Counted from the first letter of the stretch, positions 16,650 through 25,830 are shown. The stretch: 47,696 bases of DNA from Micromonospora sp. 15K316 (GCF_004348525.1 NZ_SMKG01000023.1:1-47696), one strand, 5' to 3'. A program made the numbers and translations. The notes: a model not told the origin generated them from the sequence alone.

Positions 16650-17708
16650 CTAGTGGGGAACGGGCAGCTGCACGTCCACGCGCAGCCCACCGCCGTCGAG
16701 GGGGCGGGCGACGATGAGGCCGTCGTGCGCCTGGGTGATCGAGCGGGCGATGGCGAGGCCCAGTCCCGCGCCACCGCTCTGGTTCGTCCGGTCGCGGGCC
16801 AGGCGCCGGAAGGGCTCGAAGAGTCCGGCGACCGCCTCCGCCGGCACGATCTGTCCGGTGTTGGCCACGCTCAGGGCGGGCGTCCGGCCGACCGTCACGG
16901 CGAGCCGGCCGCCGGGCCGGTTGTACTTGATCGCGTTCTCCACGAGGTTGGTGACCAGGCGCTCCAGCAGCACCCGCTCGCCCATCACGATCCGGCGGTC
17001 GAGCTGGCTCTCCACCGTCACCCCGGCCGCCGTCGCCCGGTCCTGGTACGCGGCCAGCACCCTGCGGGCGATCTCGTCGAGCGGCTGCGGGGTCGAGGAG
17101 CGCAGACCCTGGTCACTCTCGCTGAGCGCGAGCAGCCCCTCGATGAGCCGCTCGTTGCGTTCGTTGGTCTGCAGGAGCTGGGCGGTCAGGAGCTCGAGCT
17201 GCTCGCCGGTGAGCGCCTGGGCCATGCCGACCTCGATCAGCGTCCGCTGGACGGCCAGCGGGGTCCGCAGCTCGTGCGAGGCGTTCGCGGCGAACCGCCG
17301 CTGGCCGTCGTACCCGGCGGCGATGCGCTCCATCATCTGGTCGATCGCGCGGGAGAGCTGGGCGAGTTCGTCGCGTCCGTGCCGCCGGATCCGGTAGCCG
17401 AGGTTCTGCGGGCCGACGTGCGCGATCGGCTCGGCGAGGTCGCGTACCGGGCGCAGGCACCACACCGCGGCGCCCCACACCGCGACCATCGCGATCAGGG
17501 CGAGGGCGAGTTCGACCATCTGAGGGATGACCGCGTCGAGCTGACGCGCCGGCTCGCAGACCAGCCCCAGCCCGGGGGCCGGCAGGCCGCAGACCTCCTG
17601 CGCGGGCAGCCACACCATGCCGAGCAGCCACCGCCCCAGGCCGGGCAGGAAGAGCCCGGCCAGCAGGGCGAGCACGCCCACGAGCACGATACGGCGGCGG
17701 GGGATCAC
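16650..17708 (-). CDS. sensor histidine kinase with short extracellular loop
   Basis: A 352-aa kinase. Two membrane segments (about 5-29 and 60-82) enclose a loop of only about 30 aa containing two Cys (AQEVCGLP, GLVCEP). A HAMP region follows (LRPVRDLAEPIAHVG), then the H-box with His145 (NASHELRTPL), the N-box (LVENAIKYN) and the G-box (GGAGLGLAI). Its GTG overlaps the stop of the response regulator by 4 bp. The short sensor loop is of the size seen in actinomycete VanS-type kinases that sense cell-wall ligands, but that feature is not specific. It is upstream of the ligase/dipeptidase genes on the same strand, with a 141-bp gap to the fusion gene. Confidence 0.92.
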   Translation of the reverse strand: MIPRRRIVLVGVLALLAGLFLPGLGRWLLGMVWLPAQEVCGLPAPGLGLVCEPARQLDAVIPQMVELALALIAMVAVWGAAVWCLRPVRDLAEPIAHVGPQNLGYRIRRHGRDELAQLSRAIDQMMERIAAGYDGQRRFAANASHELRTPLAVQRTLIEVGMAQALTGEQLELLTAQLLQTNERNERLIEGLLALSESDQGLRSSTPQPLDEIARRVLAAYQDRATAAGVTVESQLDRRIVMGERVLLERLVTNLVENAIKYNRPGGRLAVTVGRTPALSVANTGQIVPAEAVAGLFEPFRRLARDRTNQSGGAGLGLAIARSITQAHDGLIVARPLDGGGLRVDVQLPVPH

Positions 17709-18370
17709 TCTGGCCCGCCGATCCGGTAACCGGCCCGGGGCACCGTGTGGATGATCGCCGGCTGCCCGAGCTTCTTCCGCAGGGTCATGACGGTGACCCG
17801 CACCGCGTTGGTGAACGGGTCGGCGAACTCGTCCCAGGCCTGCTCCAGCAGGTCCTCGGCGCTGACCACCCGGCCGTCGGCACGCATCAGCACGTGCAGC
17901 ACGGCGAACTCCTTCGGGCTCAGGTTGACCGCACGCCCGTCGCGGCTGACCGTGTGCCGGGCGACGTCGAGCGCCACGCCGTGCTGTTCGAGCACCGGCG
18001 GCACGGCGGGCGCGGAGCGGCGACCGAGCGCCTGCACCCGCGCGACGAGCTCGGCGAAGGCGAACGGCTTCGTCAGGTAGTCGTCGGCGCCGAGGCCGAG
18101 GCCCTCGACCCGGTCCCGGATGCCGGCGGCCGCGGTGAGCATCAGCACCCGGGTGCCCGCGTCCGATCCGGTGAGCTCGCGGCACACCTCGTCGCCGGTC
18201 TGCCCGGGCATGTCCCGGTCGAGCACGGCGACGTCGTACCGGTTCACGGCGATCCGCTCCAGCGCCGCGTCGCCGTCGTAGCAGACGTCGACCGCCATGG
18301 AGACCCGACGCAGCCCCTCGGCGATCATGTCCGCCAACAACCGCTCGTCGTCCGCCACCAGCACCCGCAC
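17705..18370 (-). CDS. OmpR/PhoB-family response regulator
   Basis: A 221-aa regulator. The receiver domain (1-118) has the acidic pair ADDE, phospho-acceptor Asp51 (VAVLDRDMPG), the Thr of LMLTAAAG and the Lys of YLTKPF. The C-terminal winged helix (about 128-219) is of the PhoB type (LSPKEFAVLHVLMR ... VRVTVMTLRKKLG ... HTVPRAGYRIG). I chose GTG 18370, directly before VRVLVADDE; upstream residues look non-coding. It is first in the presumed operon and coupled to the kinase by a GTGA overlap. A pair of direct repeats about 53-70 bp upstream may be its binding site. Confidence 0.93.
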   Translation of the reverse strand: MRVLVADDERLLADMIAEGLRRVSMAVDVCYDGDAALERIAVNRYDVAVLDRDMPGQTGDEVCRELTGSDAGTRVLMLTAAAGIRDRVEGLGLGADDYLTKPFAFAELVARVQALGRRSAPAVPPVLEQHGVALDVARHTVSRDGRAVNLSPKEFAVLHVLMRADGRVVSAEDLLEQAWDEFADPFTNAVRVTVMTLRKKLGQPAIIHTVPRAGYRIGGPE

Positions 18371-18421
18371 GCTCGCCGCTCCCGTGATCCTTCGTTGTCC
18401 GGCATACGGTCTCAAGCGGGA

Positions 18422-18439
18422 GATAAGCGTTCTGTAAGC
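18422..18439 (-). promoter_or_regulatory. direct repeat, candidate response-regulator box
   Basis: On the minus strand the sequence GCTTACagaacGCTTATC contains two GCTTA half-sites with exactly 11 bp from start to start, the spacing expected for tandem OmpR/PhoB-family binding. It lies about 53-70 bp upstream of the response-regulator GTG. The rest of the 298-bp gap (18371-18668) shows no gene. Confidence 0.45.
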
Positions 18440-18668
18440 ACCCGCCTGAGCCATCGTCCACGCCCGGCGGGCAGGAACAAATGCTGGCGAATCGTCCGGT
18501 CGGGCGAACGTCTCGGATGCGCGGAATGAGGCGATCTGCCCCGTCACCTCCAGCCCGCCGACGGCGGGGAGTGAGCCGGATCACTCCGGCCGCCGATCGG
18601 GCCCGCTCCGCCCGCACCCTTGGCGGGCGGGGGTGACGTGGGTCACGATGGGCGCGAGGAGGTCGCCG

Positions 18669-19952
18669 GTGGCTGACCCGTGGCTCGCCCTGGAACTCGG
18701 CGCCGATCCCGCGGAGCGGATCGCGCAGGTCGCCGCCGCGCACGAGGCGTTCCTCGCCGCCGGCACGGCACCCGGCCGGATCCGTGAGGTGGTCCGGCGG
18801 TCCTGGGAACGGTCCGCCCTGCTCGACCCGGAGGCCACCGCGCCGGTCGACCTGACCGACGACGCGCTGATCGACTACCGCGCCGCCCACCCCCTGGCCC
18901 GGGTGCTGCCGCTCTTCCGGGACCTGCTGGGCGGCGTCGCCTTCGACGGCGCGCACCTCATGGCGGTCTGCGACGCGCACGGACGGCTGCTCTGGGTCGA
19001 GGGCCATCCCGGGGTGCGCCGGCGCGCCGAGGCGATGAACTTCGTGCCCGGCGCCCGCTGGGACGAGGCGCACGCGGGCACGAACGCCCCCGGCACCGCG
19101 CTGGCCGTCGACCACAGCGTGCAGATCTTCGCGACCGAGCACTTCAGCCGCCGGGTGCAGCGCTGGACCTGCGCCGCCGCCCCGATCCACGACCCGCTCA
19201 CCGGACGGCTGCTCGGCGCGATCGACATCACCGGCGGTGACCAGCTGGCCAACCCGCAGAGCCTGGCGCTGGTGCGGGCCACCGCCCGCGCCGCCGAGGC
19301 GGAACTCGCCGCGGGGCGGCCGCCCGAGCCGGGCGTGCTCAACGTCCTGGCGCTCGGCCGCGACGAGGCGGAGCTCCGGGTGGACGGGCGGCGGGTCCGG
19401 CTCGGCCGCCGACACAGCGAGCTGCTGGTGCTGCTCCTCGAACACCCGGAGGGGCGGTCCGGCGAGCAACTCGGCCTCGACCTGTACGGCGACGAGCGGC
19501 TGCACCCGGTGACCGTGCGCGCCGAGCTGTCCCGGCTGCGCCGGGTGCTCGGCCCGGAGCTGCTGGACTCCCGACCGTACCGGCTGCGCGGGACCGTACA
19601 CGCGGACTTCCGCGCCGTCACCGCGCGGCTCGACCGGGGCGATGCGGCGGGGGCGCTCGACACGTACGCGGGTCCGTTGCTGCCCGCCTCCGACGCGCCG
19701 GGAGTGACCCGGCTGCGCCGGCTCATCGACGGCCAGCTTCGGGCGGCCGTGCTCGCCACCGCGGACCCGGCGCTGCTCGCGGCCTGGACCGCGACCCCTG
19801 CCGGGGCCGACGACCTGGCCGCGTGGCAGGCGCTGGCGCGGGCGCTGCCACCGGGCGCGCCCCGCCGCCCGCTCGCCGTCGCCCGCATCCACCAGCTCGC
19901 CCGGGAGTACGGCCTGCCGCGCGCAACGTGGATGCAACCTCCCGGTGGCTAG
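18669..19952 (+). CDS. GAF-domain transcriptional regulator of the aldehyde dehydrogenase operon
   Basis: A 427-aa protein. The N-terminal ~230 aa are the AcoR-type GAF sensor region (RRSWERSALLDPE, HLMAVCDAHGRLLWVEGHP, NFVPGARWDEAHAGTNAPGTAL, ATEHFSRRVQRWTCAAAPIHDP, LLGAIDITGG). There is no AAA+ sigma-54 domain; instead a winged-helix-like segment follows (about 245-310: LGRRHSELLVLLLEHPEGRS, VTVRAELSRLRRVLG). Start is GTG 18669 behind a GAGGAGG site. It lies 39 bp before the aldehyde dehydrogenase gene and very probably controls it in response to an aldehyde or alcohol. Proteins of this build beside ExaC/Adh genes are common in actinobacteria. Confidence 0.88.
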   Translation: MADPWLALELGADPAERIAQVAAAHEAFLAAGTAPGRIREVVRRSWERSALLDPEATAPVDLTDDALIDYRAAHPLARVLPLFRDLLGGVAFDGAHLMAVCDAHGRLLWVEGHPGVRRRAEAMNFVPGARWDEAHAGTNAPGTALAVDHSVQIFATEHFSRRVQRWTCAAAPIHDPLTGRLLGAIDITGGDQLANPQSLALVRATARAAEAELAAGRPPEPGVLNVLALGRDEAELRVDGRRVRLGRRHSELLVLLLEHPEGRSGEQLGLDLYGDERLHPVTVRAELSRLRRVLGPELLDSRPYRLRGTVHADFRAVTARLDRGDAAGALDTYAGPLLPASDAPGVTRLRRLIDGQLRAAVLATADPALLAAWTATPAGADDLAAWQALARALPPGAPRRPLAVARIHQLAREYGLPRATWMQPPGG

Positions 19953-19991
19953 CGTCGCCGCCGTCACCGCACCTCGACGGCGGAGGTAACC

Positions 19992-21497
19992 ATGACGCGC
20001 TACGACGCGCCCACCCACTGGCAGTCCCGCTACGACCACTTCATCGGCGGCGAGTACGTCACGCCGCACGGCGGACGGTACTTCGAGAACCCCACTCCCG
20101 TGACCGGGGAAACCTTCTGCGAGGTGGCCCGGGGCACCGCCGAGGACGTCGAGAAGGCCCTCGACGCCGCGCACGGCGCCGCCGACTCGTGGGGCCGCAC
20201 GTCCGTGGCCGAGCGGGCCCGCATCCTCAACCGGATCGCCGATCGGATGGAGGAGCACCTCGAATCCCTGGCGATCGCCGAGACCTGGGAGAACGGCAAG
20301 CCGGTACGCGAGACGCTGGCTGCGGACATCCCGCTCGCCATCGACCACTTCCGTTACTTCGCCGGCGCGATCCGAGCGCAGGAGGGAAGTGTCGGCGAGC
20401 TGGACGACGACACCGTCGCTTACCACTTCCACGAGCCGCTCGGTGTCGTCGGGCAGATCATCCCGTGGAACTTCCCGCTACTGATGGCGACCTGGAAGCT
20501 CGCTCCGGCTCTCGCCGCGGGCAACGCCGTGGTGCTCAAACCGGCCGAGCAGACCCCGGCGTCGATCCACCACTGGCTCTCCCTGGTGGCCGACCTGCTG
20601 CCGCCCGGCGTGGTGAACGTGGTCAACGGCTTCGGTGTCGAGGCGGGCAAGCCGCTCGCCTCGTCCGCGCGGGTGGCGAAGGTGGCGTTCACCGGCGAGA
20701 CCACCACCGGGCGGCTGATCATGCAGTACGCCAGCGAGAACATCAAGCCGGTCACGTTGGAGCTGGGCGGCAAGAGCCCGAACATCTTCTTCGACGACGT
20801 GAGCGCCTCCCACGACGACTTCCACGACAAGGCGCTCGAAGGGTTCACGATGTTCGCCCTCAACCAGGGTGAGGTCTGCACCTGCCCGTCGCGGGCGCTG
20901 ATCCAGCAGGGCCACTACTCGGACTTCCTCGCCGCGGCAGTGGAGCGGACCCGGGCGGTGAAGCAGGGGCACCCGCTCGACACCGACACGATGATCGGGG
21001 CGCAGGCCTCCAACGACCAGCTGGAGAAGATCCTGTCCTACCTGGACATCGGCCGGCAGGAGGGCGCCAAGGTGCTGACCGGTGGCGCCCGGGCCGACCT
21101 GGGCGGCGAACTCTCCGGCGGGTACTACGTGGAGCCGACCATCTTCGAGGGCGACAACTCGATGCGGATCTTCCAGGAGGAGATCTTCGGCCCGGTGGTC
21201 TCCGTGACCTCCTTCGCCGACCTCGACGAGGCCGTGAAGATCGCCAACGACACGCTGTACGGGTTGGGCGCCGGCGTCTGGACCCGGGACATCAACACCG
21301 CGTACCGGGCCGGGCGGTCGATCCAGGCCGGCCGGGTGTGGACGAACTGCTACCACGCGTACCCGGCGCACGCCGCGTTCGGCGGGTACAAGCAGTCCGG
21401 CATCGGCCGGGAGAACCACAAGATGATGCTGGAGCACTACCAGCAGACCAAGAACCTGCTGGTCAGCTACTCCCCGAAGAAGCTCGGCTTCTTCTGA
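19992..21497 (+). CDS. aldehyde dehydrogenase, ExaC/Adh (acetaldehyde) type
   Basis: A 501-aa ALDH. It has the cofactor segment [10 protein letters not shown], the NAD contact [10 protein letters not shown], general base Glu257 in [10 protein letters not shown] and nucleophile Cys296 in [11 protein letters not shown], with a second Cys two residues on. The [10 protein letters not shown] signature, the [22 protein letters not shown] segment and the C-terminal FF are typical of the ExaC/AldB/Adh group that oxidises acetaldehyde to acetate. An AGGAGGT-like site (cggaggtaacc) precedes the ATG. It is flanked by a GAF regulator upstream and DUF779 downstream (TGATG overlap), the usual arrangement for this enzyme. 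Confidence 0.95.
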   Translation: MTRYDAPTHWQSRYDHFIGGEYVTPHGGRYFENPTPVTGETFCEVARGTAEDVEKALDAAHGAADSWGRTSVAERARILNRIADRMEEHLESLAIAETWENGKPVRETLAADIPLAIDHFRYFAGAIRAQEGSVGELDDDTVAYHFHEPLGVVGQIIPWNFPLLMATWKLAPALAAGNAVVLKPAEQTPASIHHWLSLVADLLPPGVVNVVNGFGVEAGKPLASSARVAKVAFTGETTTGRLIMQYASENIKPVTLELGGKSPNIFFDDVSASHDDFHDKALEGFTMFALNQGEVCTCPSRALIQQGHYSDFLAAAVERTRAVKQGHPLDTDTMIGAQASNDQLEKILSYLDIGRQEGAKVLTGGARADLGGELSGGYYVEPTIFEGDNSMRIFQEEIFGPVVSVTSFADLDEAVKIANDTLYGLGAGVWTRDINTAYRAGRSIQAGRVWTNCYHAYPAHAAFGGYKQSGIGRENHKMMLEHYQQTKNLLVSYSPKKLGFF

Positions 21498-21961
21498 TGG
21501 GCGACCACCCGTCGGCCGACGCGGTGCCCGGTCCGCCGGGCGCCGCGGCGCCACCCGGCCACGTTCCACTCCCTCGGGCGGCGTCGCCGATCGCCCTGCC
21601 CCACCCGACGGAACCCGTCTCCGTGACGCCGGCCGCAGCGGCGCTGCTCCGGTCGTTGCGGGAGCAGCACGGGCCGCTGATGTTCCACCAGTCCGGCGGC
21701 TGCTGTGACGGCAGCGCGCCGATGTGCTACCCGGCCGGCGAGTTCCGCACCGGCGGCTCGGACGTCCTGCTGGCGTCGCTCGACGTCGACGGCGTTCCCG
21801 AGCCCGTCGAGTTCTGGATGTCACGGGCGCAGTGGGAGTTGTGGAAACACACCCGGCTCACGGTCGACGTGGTGCCCGGCCGGGGCAGCGGCTTCTCCCT
21901 GGAGGCCCCCGAGGGGGTGCGCTTCCTGATCCGCTCCCACCTGGCCGGGAACGGGGCGTAG
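21497..21961 (+). CDS. DUF779 protein
   Basis: A 154-aa protein. After a Pro-rich, poorly conserved N-terminus of about 45 aa comes the DUF779 core: MFHQSGGCCDGSAPMCYP with three conserved Cys, then EFWMSRAQWELWKHTRLTVDVVPGRGSGFSLE. The ATG shares its A with the TGA of the ALDH gene, so it is co-translated. DUF779 genes travel with ExaC-type aldehyde dehydrogenases; the Cys cluster suggests a metal or redox role, but its function is not established. The start is chosen for the overlap; a start inside the Pro-rich region is possible. Confidence 0.9.
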   Translation: MGDHPSADAVPGPPGAAAPPGHVPLPRAASPIALPHPTEPVSVTPAAAALLRSLREQHGPLMFHQSGGCCDGSAPMCYPAGEFRTGGSDVLLASLDVDGVPEPVEFWMSRAQWELWKHTRLTVDVVPGRGSGFSLEAPEGVRFLIRSHLAGNGA

Positions 21962-21981
21962 GACGTCCGGGGTTGACCCGG

Positions 21982-22686
21982 TCAGCCGGCGGCGATCTGC
22001 GCGTACCGCTCGACGGGCCGCACGGCGACGCCGCCGGCACGGTCCAGCCCCTGCCAGAGGGCGCTGGTGGCCGGGTCCTGCCGCGCGACCTCACCCTCCG
22101 TCTCGACCAGGTACTCGGTGAGGAAGCCGCGCAGCGGACCCGCCGCCACGCTCTCCGGGTGCTCACCGGCGAACTCGGGCGCCGCGTGCAGCAGCAGCAA
22201 CAACATGCCGTGGACCCGGGCCTTCTGCCGGTCCAGCGCCGGCTGGAAGTACGGCAGGTCCAGGGCCCGCGCCCCCAGCCGGGCGTAGAACCGCAGCCGC
22301 GCCTCGGAGTCGCCGTGCGCCCGGTTGCCGGGGTGCTGATCCGGACGCTCCACCTCGGCCACGATCAGGCAGGGGTCGTACCGCTCGGCCCATTCGGGGA
22401 CGAGGTGACCGAGCAGGAGGCTGCCCACCCCGGTGCCCCGGCCCTCTTCGGCCACGGCGAGGTAGCTCAGCAGCATCACCCGGGGGCCCTCGTACCAGGA
22501 GCCGACAGCCCCACCGAGCAGCGCGCCGGCGTCGTCGCGGGCGACGAAGACCTCACCGACCCCGTCGTGCAGGTCGGCGAGGAGGCTCTCCCCCGTCACC
22601 AACTGGTCCTCGGGGAACGAGGGCAGCAACACCTGCCGGTAGAGCAGGTCGGTGGTGGCGTCGTCGGTCACCCGGACAATCCTCAT
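21982..22686 (-). CDS. GNAT-family N-acetyltransferase
   Basis: A 234-aa protein with the acetyl-CoA-binding motif A of GNAT enzymes (LSYLAVAEEGRGTGVGSLLLGHL) and a following FYARLGARALDLPYF motif B, in the first ~170 aa. The C-terminal ~60 aa are a helical extension (LRGFLTEYLVETEGEV). The substrate is unknown. Its ATG overlaps the stop of the large upstream gene by 4 bp (22683-22686), so it is coupled to that protein of unknown function. It ends convergently 20 bp from the DUF779 gene. Confidence 0.88.
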   Translation of the reverse strand: MRIVRVTDDATTDLLYRQVLLPSFPEDQLVTGESLLADLHDGVGEVFVARDDAGALLGGAVGSWYEGPRVMLLSYLAVAEEGRGTGVGSLLLGHLVPEWAERYDPCLIVAEVERPDQHPGNRAHGDSEARLRFYARLGARALDLPYFQPALDRQKARVHGMLLLLLHAAPEFAGEHPESVAAGPLRGFLTEYLVETEGEVARQDPATSALWQGLDRAGGVAVRPVERYAQIAAG

Positions 22687-25166
22687 CCGGCCACGCTACC
22701 GGCGTCGTCCACCGATCCGGCCGCTGAACCCGCCGCCGGGCCCCGCCGGTCGCGGGACATGAAGTGCAGCGTGAAGCCGAACGCCGCCGCGAGGAGCAGC
22801 ACCCCGACGGCGAGCGACAGCGCCCAGAGGTCGTGCAGGTCGTAACCGGCCTGGATCAGCTGCATCACCCCGGAGAGACCGACAGCGGCGGCCACGCCCA
22901 GCAGGATGTCGATCCGGCGGCGGTTCACCCGCTCGCGCTCGGCGCGCCGCCGCGCGGCCGCCTCCTCGCGGGACAGCCGCTCCCGCAACTCCCGCTCCTC
23001 GCGCTCCCGCGCGGCCCGGGCCGCCGCGAGCGCCCACTCCTGCTGACGACGCATCGACGCCTCCACCAGCGCGCCCACCCGGTCGGCGAGGACCTTGTCG
23101 ACCATGTCCTCGAACTCGGCGCGCAGCTCCCCGAAGCGCGCGGCCACCAGCAGCCGGTCGATGGTGACCCGGATCGCCGGGGAGGTGACCAGCGACGGCG
23201 CGGTGAGGAACATCAGGACGGTACGGCTCGACATCACGAAGCCGTGCATCCGGAGCTGCTGGGCCTCCAGCCGCCCCTGCAGATCGGTCAGCTCCTCGAC
23301 CTGACGCCGGTGCGCGGCCGAGGAGATCTCGGCGGCGTCCAGATCGGGAGGCCCCTGGTCCAGCCGTACGGTCATCTCCGCCAACTGCTCGAGCACGGCC
23401 TGGTGGTAGCCGCCGAGCTGGTCCTGCCAACCGGCGAACATGCCTTCGAGGGAGGCCACGAACTCGGCCGTCTCGGCGAGCGAGCGCATCATGTAGCTCG
23501 GGGTGCCCGGCGTCATCATCAACGTCGTGTTGCAGCTGCGCATCAACAGATCACCGGTGAAGCCGGGCACGTCCACGACGGGGAGCCGCGCCGGGTCGAC
23601 CGGGTAGCGCAGCCACTCCGCCACCGCGCTCATCCCGTCCCGTACCGGGTTGAAGAGCGGTTGCGCGCCGAACGCCGAGAGCAGCTCGGCGGCCGTACGG
23701 ATGGGTTCGGCCACGCCGGTCGAGGGGGAGACGAGGCTCGCCCGGTCGACGGAGAGCAGCACGTGGTACATGCCCGGGCGGCCGCTGCACCGGATCTGCC
23801 GGGCCGTGGTCCGGGCGAGCTGCCCGGCCAGGTCGGAGGTCACCTGGTTGGCGAAGTCGGACAGCCGTTGCCACTGCGGGGCCGAGGGACCCGACTCGAC
23901 CATCCGCAGCGGGGTGCCGAGCTGGGCGAGGTTCCCGGCCTCTGGGGCGACCCGGACCATCGCCGCGTACACCTGCGGCGGGGTGGCGCCGGAGAGCTGC
24001 CCCGCGATGCGCAGGAAGTGATTGCCCAGCTCGGACAGCCGCAGCTCGACCGTGAAGGTCTCCGGCTCGGCGTCGGGCCGGTCGACGTCCCTGACCTCCA
24101 GGTCGGGCAGGGTGATCGTCATGCCGCGGAACTGCCGGTCGAGCGGGTCGTCGCCCTTCCAGATGTCGCTCAGCGAGAGATCGTCCGAGACGTACGCCTG
24201 CGGGTGCTCGCTGACGGAACAGCCCGCGATGGTCCAGTCCAACGCGGCCCAGCGCGCCGTGTTGATCAGATCCTGGGGCAGGCTGACCGCGCTCGGTGGC
24301 GTGCCGGCCGACGTCCCGTCCCCGGCCACGTCCTCGTATAGGCCGAACGGGTACAGGTAGACCACCTGACCGTGCTCGACCCGGAGCCAGGGCCGCTCGA
24401 CCGAGGCGGCGAGCGCCTCCAGCGCGAAGCGGTGGGCGCGCATCTCGCTCCGGTCGATGCCGTCCGGCAGGCTCTCCTCCGCTTCGCGCAGGGCCCGGAG
24501 CGCGCCCCCCACCTCGGGCTCGCCCGCGCTGAAGTGGTCGAAGACCGCCCGCGCCGCCAGGGAGAGCGCGCGGTAGTAGCGGACGTCGCCACCGGCCTGC
24601 TCGGTCACGAAGTCCAGCAACGGGGAGCGCGGGCAGGAGTCGGCGTCGACCAGCATCCGCTCGGCCCGGTCGGCCACCCGTCCGGCCAGCTCCGACCAGG
24701 TGGCGAGGGAGCCGGCGTAGCCGGCGTCGTAGCAGACCATCTCGACGGCCAGCAGCTCGATCATCTGGAGCACCAGCCCGGTCATCGCCGCGTCGGCGAC
24801 CTGCCCCTGTGCGGTGAGCCGCGACCACCGCTCGCCCACGAACCGCATGTGCTCCAGCGCCGGTTCGATGTCCCAGGCCTCTTCCCAGTACTCCTCGAAG
24901 AGTGCCTCGAGGTAGAGCAGCAGGGCCGGTGCCGCTCCCGGCAGGGGTGCGGCCACCGCCAGCGCCTGCGCGATCGCCGATCGCAGCTGCGGCTGCTCCA
25001 CCCTTGTCGAATCCCAGGTGGAGAGCGTGGCCAGCAGGTCGAACTCATCGACCGCGAGACCGCCGGGCCGGCACAACCGCCCGGACAGCCAGCGACGCAG
25101 TGGCCTCAGGTCGCCGTCACCGAGCGCTTCGAGGTGCTCCGCATCGATCTCGGTCGCGATATCCAC
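22683..25166 (-). CDS. large protein with coiled coil and C-terminal membrane anchor, function unknown
   Basis: An 827-aa protein that I do not recognise. The N-terminal ~250 aa are all-helical and acidic, TPR-like in feel. A mixed region follows (about 255-560), with VRVAPEAGN and a region around residues 500-560 rich in hydrophobic strands. A long helical, charged region (about 570-755) contains many Arg/Glu/Ala heptads (RAAREREERELRERLSREEA). It ends in two membrane segments (about 762-780 and 788-808) and a short polar tail. The two C-terminal helices after a coiled coil recall CorA-type topology, but no GMN motif is present. It is coupled to a GNAT acetyltransferase by an ATGA overlap. 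Start GTG/ATG at 25166. Confidence 0.75.
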   Translation of the reverse strand: MDIATEIDAEHLEALGDGDLRPLRRWLSGRLCRPGGLAVDEFDLLATLSTWDSTRVEQPQLRSAIAQALAVAAPLPGAAPALLLYLEALFEEYWEEAWDIEPALEHMRFVGERWSRLTAQGQVADAAMTGLVLQMIELLAVEMVCYDAGYAGSLATWSELAGRVADRAERMLVDADSCPRSPLLDFVTEQAGGDVRYYRALSLAARAVFDHFSAGEPEVGGALRALREAEESLPDGIDRSEMRAHRFALEALAASVERPWLRVEHGQVVYLYPFGLYEDVAGDGTSAGTPPSAVSLPQDLINTARWAALDWTIAGCSVSEHPQAYVSDDLSLSDIWKGDDPLDRQFRGMTITLPDLEVRDVDRPDAEPETFTVELRLSELGNHFLRIAGQLSGATPPQVYAAMVRVAPEAGNLAQLGTPLRMVESGPSAPQWQRLSDFANQVTSDLAGQLARTTARQIRCSGRPGMYHVLLSVDRASLVSPSTGVAEPIRTAAELLSAFGAQPLFNPVRDGMSAVAEWLRYPVDPARLPVVDVPGFTGDLLMRSCNTTLMMTPGTPSYMMRSLAETAEFVASLEGMFAGWQDQLGGYHQAVLEQLAEMTVRLDQGPPDLDAAEISSAAHRRQVEELTDLQGRLEAQQLRMHGFVMSSRTVLMFLTAPSLVTSPAIRVTIDRLLVAARFGELRAEFEDMVDKVLADRVGALVEASMRRQQEWALAAARAAREREERELRERLSREEAAARRRAERERVNRRRIDILLGVAAAVGLSGVMQLIQAGYDLHDLWALSLAVGVLLLAAAFGFTLHFMSRDRRGPAAGSAAGSVDDAGSVAG

Positions 25167-25427
25167 TGAGCAGCCCTCCGCTACGAGTCGGCGTCGCTCA
25201 GGGCACTATGCCAAGCAGTCGCAAGAAATCTCGACCCCGTCGGGACGTGGTGGCGCGGGCACCCGACCGCACCGGCCCGGCCCCGACAATCGGCCTGCGC
25301 CGCGACGGCGGCCGGGCCGCGGGCCGCTGCCGCGACGCCGACCGGCCGGTCTGCCGGAAACCGGCTCCGGGCGGGCGTCCGGATACCTAGCCTGACAGGC
25401 AGGAGCAGCTCAGCGACGGAGGCCAGC

Positions 25428-25781
25428 ATGAGCACCGAGGCCATGGACGCGTTCGCCCGCGAGCGCGAAGTCGAGATCACCGTGACCGGCCGGCGGACGG
25501 GGCGGCAGATCTCCCACCCGGTCTGGTTCGTGCAGGAGGAACAGAGCATGTTCCTGGTGCCGGTCTCCGGCCTCGACAGCGACTGGTACAAGAACGTCCG
25601 GCAGACGCCGGTGATCCGGGTGGCCGCGAACGGTACGGCGGTGAACTCGACCGCGACCACCATCGACGACCCGGATCGGGTCGACCACGTGGTGTCGCTG
25701 TTCCGCGAGAAGTACGGCGCGGACGAGGTGGAGAACTACTACCCGAGGCACGACGTCGCGGTGCAGGTGCCGCTCGGCTGA
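25428..25781 (+). CDS. split beta-barrel flavin/F420-type protein
   Basis: A 117-aa protein with the short split-barrel fold of the pyridoxamine-phosphate-oxidase / F420 (FDOR) superfamily: EVEITVTGRRTGRQISHPVWFVQEEQ is the usual first beta-hairpin with the G-R-x-S/T-G motif, and SDWYKNVRQTPVIRVAANG is the following helix-strand. FDOR-type proteins bind F420 or flavin; the fbi genes farther right make F420 in this organism, so an F420 role is possible but not shown. The ATG at 25428 has a CGGAGG site 7 nt upstream. The 260-bp gap to the left is a divergent promoter region; a TACCTAG -10-like element is at about 25383. Confidence 0.8.
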   Translation: MSTEAMDAFAREREVEITVTGRRTGRQISHPVWFVQEEQSMFLVPVSGLDSDWYKNVRQTPVIRVAANGTAVNSTATTIDDPDRVDHVVSLFREKYGADEVENYYPRHDVAVQVPLG

Positions 25782-25830
25782 CCCGGCCGGCGAACGGGTA
25801 GGGCGGCGCGACGCTGGGCCCGGCGGGCGC

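Noticed and set aside
14706..17729. 1007-codon open frame on the plus strand
   Set aside because: It is antisense to the fusion gene and the kinase, has a composition of Gly/Arg/His-rich shadow, and no motif.
17709..20432. Very long open frame on the minus strand continuing upstream of the histidine kinase
   Set aside because: It lies antisense to the response regulator's other frames, the GAF regulator and the aldehyde dehydrogenase, is Arg/Pro-rich, and reads as a high-GC shadow; only 16650-17708 codes a protein.
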